Below are positions 7,459-13,820 of a DNA stretch of 19,232 bases, piece after piece. The notes beneath the pieces are model-generated. The model made no database searches, was not told the DNA's origin, and saw only the letters and a program-made list of their open reading frames with translations. Numbering within the stretch: the stretch's first letter is position 1; the number at the start of each line of letters is the position of its first letter. This DNA is from UBA1149 sp963579235 (GTDB lineage Bacteria > Desulfobacterota > Binatia > UBA1149): contig CAUZFM010000052.1 of NCBI GenBank assembly GCA_963579235.1, positions 1-19,232 on the forward strand, written 5' to 3'. Made by a program: the position numbers and the translations under genes.

Positions 7459-8580
7459 TTACAGTTCGGCCGCAACGACTGCCAGGTCGGACAGTTCGTG
7501 CAGGTCGTGGTCCATTTCGGGCACCCTGGCCACTCTCACCTCCTTGGACAGCTGGGCCTCAAAGGCCTCCAGCCGCAATTCCTGGCCCTGGCTCGCGCGC
7601 CAGGCGTCGTCCCACAGTTGTAGGAGCCAGCTGCGGGCGATTTCGTCCGAATCCATCCCATCGAGCAATGCTGTGGCCTCGGCGCGGACAAGGGCGTCGG
7701 GCCGCTGCGGGCATACGGCCAGGCGGTTGATCACCACCGCCCTCAGGGGAACACCCAGCTCCCCCATACGCCGTTGCAGGTAGTCGCTCTCGTCGAGCAC
7801 CCTGTCGTCGGGTCCGGCCACCAGCACGAAGGCCGTCTGCTCGCTTTCGAGCAGCGCGCTCACCCTGGCCCCTCGCTCAGCGACACCGTCAAACAATGTA
7901 TCCATGGCCACGAAGAACTCGGCTATCGAGGCCAGGGCCTGGGCCCCGGTAGCCTCCTCCAGGCGGTCGAGCACGTAGCCCAGGCTACGCCGCGCGGTCT
8001 TCCACGCTATTTTTCCTGCCGCAACCGACGGCTTGACCAACCATCCCAGTAACGAACGATCAAGAAACTCGCGCAGGCGCCGGGGCGCGAGCAGAAAGTC
8101 CAGCGCGTGGGCCGTGGGCGGCGTGTCGAGAACGACGACGTCGTACTGCTCGGAGTCGACTATGCGCGCGAGTTCCTCAACGGCCATGTATTCGGCAGAA
8201 CCCGCGAAGGACACCGACAGGTGGCCGTAAAACTCGTTAGCCAGTATGGCCTCCGCTATTTCGTCTGAGGCCGCGCTGCGGCGGATGAAATCGTCCCAGG
8301 CCCCCTTCTGTTCGAGCATGCCGGCGCTGAGCGTACCGCTCACGCGACAGTCCGCCGCGGCCAGCGCCTCATCGCTCACCCGCTGTCCACCGCTGGCCAG
8401 TGTGTCCAGCCCCAGTGCCTGGGCAAGCCTACGGGCCGGATCGATGGTGAGAACCATGGCGCGTTTGCCCTCGGCGGCAGCTCGCAAAGCCAGCGCAGCC
8501 GCGATGGTGGTTTTGCCCACCCCGCCGCTACCCACACACACGATAACGCGGTGCTCTGAAAGCAGCCCGCCCACGCTCAC
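7459..8580 (-). CDS. ArsA/GET3-family ATPase, second of a pair (non-canonical P-loop)
   Basis: 373 residues. The P-loop is VGSGGVGKTTIAAALAL (about 16-32). The usual 'signature' lysine of the deviant Walker A (KGGVGKT) is replaced by Ser18, while Lys23 remains. Further family blocks are VLTIDPARRLAQALG (switch region) and VVLDTPPTAHALDFL. It overlaps the upstream partner gene by four bases, so the two are surely co-expressed. ArsA/GET3 proteins use ATP to push anions through ArsB or to carry tail-anchored membrane proteins. There is no arsB or arsenic gene nearby, and the paired layout resembles the mycobacterial Rv3679-Rv3680 ATPases, so arsenite export is not the likely role. Convergent with the LapAB-like gene, 16 bases away. 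Confidence 0.85.
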   Translation of the reverse strand: MSVGGLLSEHRVIVCVGSGGVGKTTIAAALALRAAAEGKRAMVLTIDPARRLAQALGLDTLASGGQRVSDEALAAADCRVSGTLSAGMLEQKGAWDDFIRRSAASDEIAEAILANEFYGHLSVSFAGSAEYMAVEELARIVDSEQYDVVVLDTPPTAHALDFLLAPRRLREFLDRSLLGWLVKPSVAAGKIAWKTARRSLGYVLDRLEEATGAQALASIAEFFVAMDTLFDGVAERGARVSALLESEQTAFVLVAGPDDRVLDESDYLQRRMGELGVPLRAVVINRLAVCPQRPDALVRAEATALLDGMDSDEIARSWLLQLWDDAWRASQGQELRLEAFEAQLSKEVRVARVPEMDHDLHELSDLAVVAAEL

Positions 8581-9548
8581 GACTCAGCCACCCCGCCCGC
8601 GTTGATACCCGGCGCTCCGGCCAGCACCCTGGCGAGCCGGCTGAGCTCGGCCGGTCCGAACTCTTCTAACACCAGCAAGGGCAGCCTCAGCGCCCGGCGC
8701 CCGCTGTCGCGCTCTATGAGCTCAAGACCGCGCTCCTGTATCGCAAGCCAGGACAGCTCGCGTGCTGCCAGGTCGGCCAATGCGGTAGCCAAACCACCGC
8801 CCGGCTCGCTTGATGCAACCGTCGCCAACTTGCAGGACAAGCGCTCGGCCGCGGGCGGTGCGGCCTGCCGACAACGGTTGACGATGAGCCTGCCCACCTC
8901 CATGCCCAGTTCTTCGTCGAGTGCGACCAGCACCTCGCGGGCCTCGGACAAGGGCATCTGCTCGGGCAAGGCCACCACGTGCACGCGACAGTAGTCGGGG
9001 TCGCGCAACATGTCGCCCACCCTGACGGCCTCCCTGTGCACCAGGCCCGAGCTAAAAGTGCGCGCAGCCACCTCGGGCATGCGCAGGTAGCGCAAGCTGT
9101 GGCCGGTAGCGCCGGCCTCGACTATGACGGTAGTCCAAGTCGGGCTGCCGTCGTCGTTAGTTTTCTGGCACTCGTACCAGACCTTGCCCACCGCCATCAG
9201 TTCTCTCAGCCCCGGCGCGGCACCGACGAAAGCCTTGTAAAAACGGCTGGCCGTCACGCCGTGCAGCAATCGCCGCACGGGCACCAGCAGGGCCAGGTAT
9301 TCCGATAGCGCCGCCTCGCCGTCCACCGAGGCCACGTAGACCTCGCCCGTCACCATGGGCTGGCTTGCCTTTACCGGGTTGGACGAGGCCTCAACCCCCA
9401 GCGCCCGCGCCAGCCCGCCGCTGCCGCCCAACTCAAGCGCCAGCACCCGTCCACCGCGCGCGGCTTTTGCCAAGGCCAGTGCCGCCGCGACAGTGGACTT
9501 GCCCACGCCACCCTTGCCAACCACTATCTGCAGCCTGGTATCAGCCAT
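8577..9548 (-). CDS. ArsA/GET3-family ATPase, first of a pair (canonical P-loop)
   Basis: 323 residues from the ATG at 9548. The frame is open back to 9626, but MADTRLQIVVGKGGVGKS is the natural start. The deviant Walker A GKGGVGKST (11-19) keeps signature Lys12 and Lys17. Other blocks are ALELGGSGGLARALG and VIVEAGATGHSLRYLRMP, corresponding to the switch II region of ArsA (D-T-A-P-T-G-H in many relatives; here E-A-G-A-T-G-H). It is shorter than its partner. Together they could form a heterodimer with a single signature lysine. Divergent from the BamD-like gene, with 69 bases between the chosen starts. Confidence 0.85.
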   Translation of the reverse strand: MADTRLQIVVGKGGVGKSTVAAALALAKAARGGRVLALELGGSGGLARALGVEASSNPVKASQPMVTGEVYVASVDGEAALSEYLALLVPVRRLLHGVTASRFYKAFVGAAPGLRELMAVGKVWYECQKTNDDGSPTWTTVIVEAGATGHSLRYLRMPEVAARTFSSGLVHREAVRVGDMLRDPDYCRVHVVALPEQMPLSEAREVLVALDEELGMEVGRLIVNRCRQAAPPAAERLSCKLATVASSEPGGGLATALADLAARELSWLAIQERGLELIERDSGRRALRLPLLVLEEFGPAELSRLARVLAGAPGINAGGVAES

Positions 9549-9617
9549 ATACCTCGCCCAGCCCTGTGAGCCGGCCCACTGTAGACCCTGCCAGCCCCAG
9601 CCGCTACATTGCCGGTT

Positions 9618-10289
9618 GTGAAACACGGTCTACAGGTATTTTTGCTCAAGCGTTCCCGGGGCCTGGCAGGCAAGCTGGGCGGCTGCCTCGTCGCCAGCCT
9701 GCTGCTGTTATCGGCAGCGGGCTGCTCGACTCCCCCACCGCCCAGGGAAACCAACCTCGCGGTCAGCGCGGCACAGGCCTTCGAGTCGGGTCACTATATC
9801 CTCGCTGTAGAAGAATACGGTCGCTTGCTCGACCAGCACCCGTTCTCTGAACACGCCGAGCTGGCCAGGCTGCGCGTGGCCCACGCGTTTTACCTGGGGC
9901 GGAGGTACGACCAGGCGGTGAGCGCCTTCGAAGACTTCGAGCGGCGCTATCCTGCCAGTGAAGCCATAGCTTTTTCGCAGTACATCACAGGTAAGTGCTG
10001 GCTCGACCAGTCGAGCTCGGCGCACAGGGACAAGAGCTCATCGGTCAATGCCATACTGCACTTCGACCGGGTGATCCTCAGGTACCCCGACTCAGTGTGG
10101 GCCACCCTGGCCGGGTTTCGCAAGACCGAGTGCCACGAGAACCTGGCCGACCAGGAACTGTACGTGGGCGACTACTACCGCCGAACGGGCGACACGGCTG
10201 CGGCTGACCTGCGCTTCCAATTCGTGCTCGACGAGTACCCGCAGACCTCGGCCGCGCGCGAAGCCCGCGAGCGACTGGCCGGTAGCTGA
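9618..10289 (+). CDS. BamD-like outer-membrane lipoprotein (TPR)
   Basis: About 223 residues. A basic N-terminus, a hydrophobic stretch (LVASLLLLSAAGC) and a lipobox ending at A-A-G-Cys indicate a lipoprotein signal for signal peptidase II. The mature part has TPR-like repeats with the BamD/YfiO style of conserved blocks: YGRLLDQHPFSEHAELARLRVAHAFYLGRRYDQAVSAFEDFERRYPAS, then YITGKCW, FDRVILRYPDSVWA and VGDYYRRTGDTAAADLRFQFVLDEYPQT. BamD is the essential lipoprotein of the beta-barrel assembly machine. The start is unclear: TTG 9609, GTG 9618 and TTG 9642 are all in frame, and the last has AGG at 9634-9636 and gives the most typical signal peptide. Convergent with the phosphatase gene, with 3 bases between the stop codons. 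Confidence 0.82.
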   Translation: MKHGLQVFLLKRSRGLAGKLGGCLVASLLLLSAAGCSTPPPPRETNLAVSAAQAFESGHYILAVEEYGRLLDQHPFSEHAELARLRVAHAFYLGRRYDQAVSAFEDFERRYPASEAIAFSQYITGKCWLDQSSSAHRDKSSSVNAILHFDRVILRYPDSVWATLAGFRKTECHENLADQELYVGDYYRRTGDTAAADLRFQFVLDEYPQTSAAREARERLAGS

Positions 10290-10292
10290 ACG

Positions 10293-11027
10293 TCAGGCCA
10301 GCAGCTTATCGCACAACGCGTCCTGCGTGTCCCTATCCACCCCGGCCTGCAGCAGGTAGTTCTCCGTCGAACCCCAGCGCCGGTCGAGTTGCTCGAGCGT
10401 ATAGCGCATTCTCGAGGCAGGGCTCGAGCACAGGTAGGCTATCACGTCGTCGGCCAGTCCCTCGCCCTCCAGCGCGCCGCGGTGCTTGCTTATGACCGGC
10501 GCGAGGTAGCGCTCAGAAGCGCTGTAGTCCTGCTCTATCACCGCGTCACTGACCCCCAGCGTACGCAGCAGCAGGGCCGCTACCACGCCCGTGCGATCCT
10601 TACCGCCGGTGCAGTGAAACACGAGCGGCACCCGGTCGCCCGCTACCGACTCGAAGACTTCGCGCACTGCAGCAGTACCGACGTCGAGCATCTCGATGTA
10701 GCGCTCGCTCAGGTCGACCTGGCCCCAGTCTATGTCGCTGTCAAAGGGGCTAAGCGAAACCTCCACCAGTGGCGCGTGAACGTGAATTCCCTTGCCCTCC
10801 ACGAACACTCCCACCCCGTCGCGCTGCAGTTCCAGGGCGCTGCGCAGGTCTACGACCCTGGCGATGCCAAGGCCCTCGAGCACGCGCGCGTCGCTGCCGC
10901 TCAGGCGGTGCAAGGTGTCGGCCCGGTAAACGATAGAGCGGCGAACCGACTGACCCGACGCCGTGCTGTAGCCACCGATATCCCTGAAATTGAACGACCC
11001 GTCGAGCGCAAGCGGCTTGTTGTGCAT
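10293..11027 (-). CDS. Tyrosine-protein phosphatase (Y_phosphatase3-like)
   Basis: About 244 residues. The N-terminal NFRDIGGY (with DGSFNFRDIGGYSTASGQ) and the following Y-R-A-D/V-D-L-R blocks are hallmarks of the bacterial DSP/LMW-unrelated tyrosine phosphatases (PF13350). The active-site P-loop is HCTGGKDRTG (Cys at about residue 139, HCX5R). The family removes phosphate from phosphotyrosine and in some members from phosphoinositides. The ATG at 11027 is chosen because AAGGGTG precedes it closely. An upstream ATG at 11063 would add 12 residues. No secretion signal is seen. It is divergent from the sulfur operon and shares a roughly 300-base regulatory region with it. No functional link is evident. 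Confidence 0.85.
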   Translation of the reverse strand: MHNKPLALDGSFNFRDIGGYSTASGQSVRRSIVYRADTLHRLSGSDARVLEGLGIARVVDLRSALELQRDGVGVFVEGKGIHVHAPLVEVSLSPFDSDIDWGQVDLSERYIEMLDVGTAAVREVFESVAGDRVPLVFHCTGGKDRTGVVAALLLRTLGVSDAVIEQDYSASERYLAPVISKHRGALEGEGLADDVIAYLCSSPASRMRYTLEQLDRRWGSTENYLLQAGVDRDTQDALCDKLLA

Positions 11028-11136
11028 GACGACACCCTTGCACGCAGGCGCGCCACGAATCAAGCTCGGCCGGGCTTGCAGGAAACCTCCAACCGCCCAC
11101 CGGAGTAACGGGTAACCGGCAGCAGAAACAACCCTT

Positions 11137-11165
11137 TTGACAGCCCCCGGGCCAAGAGCTACTCT
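11137..11165 (+). promoter_or_regulatory. Promoter of the riboswitch-controlled sulfur operon
   Basis: A perfect -35 box TTGACA (11137-11142) is followed after 17 bases by TACTCT (11160-11165), which keeps the important T1, A2 and T6 of the -10 box. Transcription would begin near G11172, two bases before the first riboswitch stem (11174). This placement is independent support for the call. Confidence 0.6.
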
Positions 11166-11168
11166 TGG
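11152..11168. repeat. Inverted repeat overlapping the -10 box (possible operator)
   Basis: CCAAGAG (11152-11158) and CTCTTGG (11162-11168) form a perfect 7+7 palindrome with a 3-base centre, laid directly over the -10 hexamer. Because it lies upstream of the inferred start of transcription, it would act as DNA, for example as a repressor site. No regulator gene is seen in the window, so a role is not proven. Confidence 0.45.
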
Positions 11169-11173
11169 GCTGC

Positions 11174-11280
11174 CTTATTGCGAGTGGTGGAGGGATTAGG
11201 CCCGTTGAAACCACAGCAGCCGGCTTTCCCGCGGGGAAGTGCAGGTGCTAATTCCTACGCCTGCCTTGGTGGCAGATGCG
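11174..11280 (+). ncRNA. SAM-I (S-box) riboswitch aptamer
   Basis: The segment reads through the S-box consensus in order: CTTATT (P1 5' side), GTGGTGGAGGGATTAGGCCC, GTTGAAACCACAGCAGCC, then GGTGCTAATTCCTAC, and GATGCG (P1 3' side). Stems are visible: P2 GTGGT (11184-11188) with ACCAC (11210-11214), including the GGAGGGA...TGAA kink-turn; P3 CTTTCC (11224-11229) with GGGAAG (11234-11239); P4 CTGCC (11261-11265) with GGCAG (11271-11275). P1 is weak, with one mismatch and two wobbles; an alternative 11172-11179/11284-11291 pairing is longer. This class binds S-adenosylmethionine and normally turns off methionine, cysteine or SAM genes. It controls the E1-thrC-like-sulfur carrier operon downstream. 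Confidence 0.92.
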
Positions 11281-11305
11281 TAAAATGGGGCGGGAACGGT
11301 TACTC

Positions 11306-11354
11306 AAACCTCTTCCTGGCCACGCAAGTAAAGGCCGATGGGAAGGGGTTTTTT
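11306..11354 (+). terminator. Intrinsic terminator of the SAM riboswitch expression platform
   Basis: AAACCTCTTCC (11306-11316) pairs with GGAAGGGGTTT (11341-11351) over 11 base pairs with one G-T wobble. An inner GGCC/GGCC stem (11318-11321 with 11333-11336) extends it, and six T residues (11349-11354) follow. An alternative hairpin, 11293-11301 with 11307-11316, could sequester the 5' arm as an anti-terminator when SAM is low. The terminator ends at the beginning of the E1-like gene, and its 3' arm (GAAGGGG) doubles as that gene's ribosome-binding site, so translation could be affected too. Confidence 0.85.
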
Positions 11355-11355
11355 G

Positions 11356-12129
11356 TTGCACGAACGACAGCCACAGCAGAACAGGCGACGGGTGCTCATA
11401 GTGGGCACCGGTGCCTTGGGCTGCCCGGCGGCCTCGGCGCTTGCTGCAACGCCGGGCTTCGCCCTGACCCTGATCGACCCCGACTGCGTTGAACTGTCCA
11501 ACCTGCAACGGCAGCTGTTGTTCGACCGCTCGACCCTGGGTCGCAACAAGGCCGAGCAGGCTCGACTCGCACTGCTGGCCAAACACCCCGACCTCGAGGT
11601 CAGCGCCCTGCCCCTTCGCCTTGACCAGGATAACGCGACTGCGTTGTTTGAAAGCCACGATTTCGTCATCGACGCCTGCGATGACCCGGCCAGCAAATTT
11701 GTCATCAATCGCACGGCGCTGGCCAGCGGGACGCCTTTCTGCCACGCAGGCGTAGCCCGCATGGGCGGGCAGTTGATGACGGTCATCCCGGGGCGCTCGG
11801 CCTGCCTGGAGTGTGTCTTTCCGCCCGGCGACGCCTCGCCTGGCAACACGGCCGGCACCACCGGCCAGGGCTGCGGCGAGCTGGGCCTGCTGGGTCCGGT
11901 TGCCGGCGTCATAGGTTCACTACAGGCGCTCGAAGCCTCGCGCGTGCTCGCCGATCCCGGGCGTGCCCGCGGCGGATGCATGAAAATATTTCAGACCAAG
12001 CAGCCGCGCTGGCGCCACGTGGAATTTGGGCCAAGACCGGGCTGCATATGTGCCACGCCAATTACCAGCATAGACCCCCTGCAGGTGCAGGAGACGGGAC
12101 AACGGAGACAGGAACCATGGCTTTCGTAA
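11356..12129 (+). CDS. E1-like adenylating enzyme (MoeB/ThiF/HesA family), lacking the N-terminal RYxRQ segment
   Basis: About 257 residues. It adenylates the C-terminal glycine of ubiquitin-like sulfur carriers. The nucleotide loop is VLIVGTGALGCPAASAL, followed by LTLIDPDCVELSNLQRQLLF (acidic residue plus the Asn/Arg pair), NKAEQARLAL (ATP lysine) and VIDACDDPASKFVINRTAL (catalytic Asp). A CLEC pair and later CIC could hold zinc, where MoeB has two CxxC pairs; GQGCGELGLLGPVAGVIGSLQALEA is the usual C-terminal block. The standard N-terminal RYSRQ...GQ..L helix is absent, and an in-frame stop at 11329 rules out a longer protein. ATG 11338 lies within the terminator region; TTG 11356 has GAAGGGG seven bases upstream and is preferred. 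It overlaps the next gene by 13 bases. Confidence 0.9.
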   Translation: MHERQPQQNRRRVLIVGTGALGCPAASALAATPGFALTLIDPDCVELSNLQRQLLFDRSTLGRNKAEQARLALLAKHPDLEVSALPLRLDQDNATALFESHDFVIDACDDPASKFVINRTALASGTPFCHAGVARMGGQLMTVIPGRSACLECVFPPGDASPGNTAGTTGQGCGELGLLGPVAGVIGSLQALEASRVLADPGRARGGCMKIFQTKQPRWRHVEFGPRPGCICATPITSIDPLQVQETGQRRQEPWLS

Positions 12130-13352
12130 ACGGACTGACCTGCCGCGAGTGCGGCGAAAAATATGAAATCGGCCCCGAGCACGTGTGCGAATACTGCTTC
12201 GGCCCGCTGGAGGTGGAGTACGACTACGACGCCATCGCCTCGGTCATGAGCAGGGAGCTCATCGAGTCGCGGCCGCAGAACCTGTGGCGCTACCGCGAGC
12301 TGCTGCCCGTGGAGAACGAGCCCACCATAGGTCTGTACTCAGGCTGGACGCCCCTTGTAAAGGCCGATCACCTGGCCCGTGAGCTCGGGGTCGAAGAGCT
12401 CTACGTCAAAGACGACTCCTGTAACCACCCGACCTTCTCCTACAAGGACCGCGTGGTGTCGGTGGCAATAAGCAAGGCCATGGAGCTGGGCTTTGACACA
12501 GTGGCCTGCGCGTCGACGGGCAACCTTGCCAATTCCGTGGCGGCCCACGCCGCGCGCGCCGGGTTGAAATGTTACATCTTCATCCCCGACAACCTCGAGC
12601 AGGGCAAGGTCATCGGCTCTGTTATCTACGACCCGATCCCGGTGGCCATCAAGGGCAACTACGACGATGTCAACCGGCTGTGCGCCGAGATAGCCGACAA
12701 GTACCGCTGGGCTTTCGTCAACATCAACCTGCGGCCCTTCTACACCGAAGGCGCCAAGACCTACGGCTTTGAGATCGCCGAACAGCTGGGTTGGAAACTG
12801 CCCCGCCACATAGTGGTGCCCACCGCCGGGGGCACCATACTGCCCAAGGTGGCGCGGGCCTTCGAAGAGTTTACCCGCCTGGGACTGGTGGCCGACGAAC
12901 CATGGTCGATTTACTCGGCCCAGGCGTCGGGCTGCGCACCGGTCATCAACGCCCTCCACGCCGACACCGAGCTCATCGAACCCGTAAAGCCCGACACGAT
13001 TGCCAAGTCGATAGCCATAGGAAACCCGGCCGACGGTTACTACGTGCTCAAGGCCGTACGCGGCTCGCACAACGGCTGGGGCGAGAGCGTGACCGACGAA
13101 GAAATAGTGGCCGGCATCAAGCTGCTGGCCCGCACCGAGGGTATTTTCACCGAGCCGGCCGGCGGTACGACCGTTGCCGTTACAAAAAAGCTGATAGACG
13201 CCGGCCGTATACCGCGCGACGAATCGATAGTTATCAGCATTACGGGCAACGGCTACAAGACCATCGAGGCGGTGACCGCCAGCGTGAAGGAGCCGCACGT
13301 GATACCGGCCAGGCTGGGAGATTTTGACGAACTCTACGCCACCCTGGCCTGA
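12117..13352 (+). CDS. Threonine-synthase-like PLP enzyme with N-terminal zinc ribbon
   Basis: 411 residues. The N-terminus has a zinc ribbon, Cys9-x2-Cys12 and Cys24-x2-Cys27, as in many archaeal and bacterial threonine synthases. The fold-type II PLP core has Lys110 in PTFSYKDRVVSVA, the phosphate-binding and substrate block ACASTGNLANSVAAHAA, PTAGGTILPKV, and ITGNGYKT near the end. Family members convert O-phosphohomoserine to threonine. The ATG at 12117 is chosen over upstream in-frame codons because MAFVNGLTCRECG begins the ribbon and ACAGGAA precedes it. It sits between an E1-like enzyme and a sulfur carrier under a SAM riboswitch, so a role in sulfur amino-acid synthesis (for example sulfur transfer to phosphohomoserine) is possible. 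Plain threonine synthase remains the default. Confidence 0.88.
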   Translation: MAFVNGLTCRECGEKYEIGPEHVCEYCFGPLEVEYDYDAIASVMSRELIESRPQNLWRYRELLPVENEPTIGLYSGWTPLVKADHLARELGVEELYVKDDSCNHPTFSYKDRVVSVAISKAMELGFDTVACASTGNLANSVAAHAARAGLKCYIFIPDNLEQGKVIGSVIYDPIPVAIKGNYDDVNRLCAEIADKYRWAFVNINLRPFYTEGAKTYGFEIAEQLGWKLPRHIVVPTAGGTILPKVARAFEEFTRLGLVADEPWSIYSAQASGCAPVINALHADTELIEPVKPDTIAKSIAIGNPADGYYVLKAVRGSHNGWGESVTDEEIVAGIKLLARTEGIFTEPAGGTTVAVTKKLIDAGRIPRDESIVISITGNGYKTIEAVTASVKEPHVIPARLGDFDELYATLA

Positions 13353-13421
13353 TGCTGGCCACGGAGGCGCAAATAATACGGCAGGCAAATAACGCGGCCG
13401 GCGGCAGGATCGGCAAAAAAT

Positions 13422-13465
13422 GCGGGCCCATGATTGCCCGCCCGGTCACCTGCCAGTAAGCTGGC
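13422..13465 (+). other. Two small hairpins in the gap between the thrC-like and sulfur-carrier genes
   Basis: The 154-base gap (13353-13506) holds GCGGGC (13422-13427) pairing with GCCCGC (13436-13441), then GCCAG (13452-13456) pairing with CTGGC (13461-13465). Neither has a T-run, so termination is unlikely. They might stabilise or process the mRNA between genes that need different protein levels. No second riboswitch was recognised here. Confidence 0.3.
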
Positions 13466-13506
13466 TCAATAAGGCCAACGACAGGAACAAGGAGACCAGT
13501 AAAACC

Positions 13507-13797
13507 ATGCCAGTAGAAGTAAGAATTCCCACGCCACTGAGAAAGTTCACCGACGGTGCCGACACTGTACCCGTAGAAGCCAATTCGATAGCTGAGCTGC
13601 TCGACGATCTCGACAAGAACCACCCCGGGCTGAAAGGCAGGATCTGCGAAGACGATGGCTCGGTGCGGCGTTTTGTGAACCTCTACGTGAACGGCGACGA
13701 CATTCGTTTTCTCGACAACCTGGCCTCCTCCGTCAAGGACGGCGACGAAGTGTCGATAGTACCCGCCATCGCCGGTGGCTCACGGTCTTTGAGCTGA
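13507..13797 (+). CDS. Ubiquitin-like sulfur carrier protein (CysO/ThiS/MoaD type) with masked Gly-Gly
   Basis: 96 residues, beta-grasp fold. It strongly resembles mycobacterial CysO along RFVNLYVNGDDIRF, LASSVKDGDEVSIVPAIAGG. In this family the C-terminal glycine is adenylated by an E1-like enzyme and turned into a thiocarboxylate that donates sulfur. Here Gly-Gly is followed by five more residues, SRSLS, before the stop, so the carrier should need a protease to expose the diglycine, as known for QbsE and HcyS. No JAMM protease gene is in the window. The ATG at 13507 is chosen because the family N-terminus is M-x-V-x-V-R-I-P-T; AAGGAG at 13488-13493 precedes it. It lies 23 bases before the CysM-like gene (14 before an alternative start). 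Confidence 0.93.
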   Translation: MPVEVRIPTPLRKFTDGADTVPVEANSIAELLDDLDKNHPGLKGRICEDDGSVRRFVNLYVNGDDIRFLDNLASSVKDGDEVSIVPAIAGGSRSLS

Positions 13798-13820
13798 GGC
13801 GCTCGACAGCGGTGAATTCA

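Noticed and set aside
10389..11108. Plus-strand frame of 239 codons opposite the tyrosine phosphatase
   Set aside because: The minus strand holds the HCX5R active site and the NFRDIGGY block; the plus frame has no motif.
11811..12116. N-terminal extension of the thrC-like frame by 102 residues
   Set aside because: It overlaps the E1-like gene in another frame, and the zinc ribbon starts naturally at ATG 12117 with a ribosome-binding site.
12339..13388. Open frame of 349 codons on the minus strand, opposite the thrC-like gene
   Set aside because: Low-complexity composition without family motifs, fully covered by a clear PLP enzyme on the plus strand. Long antisense frames are common in GC-rich DNA.
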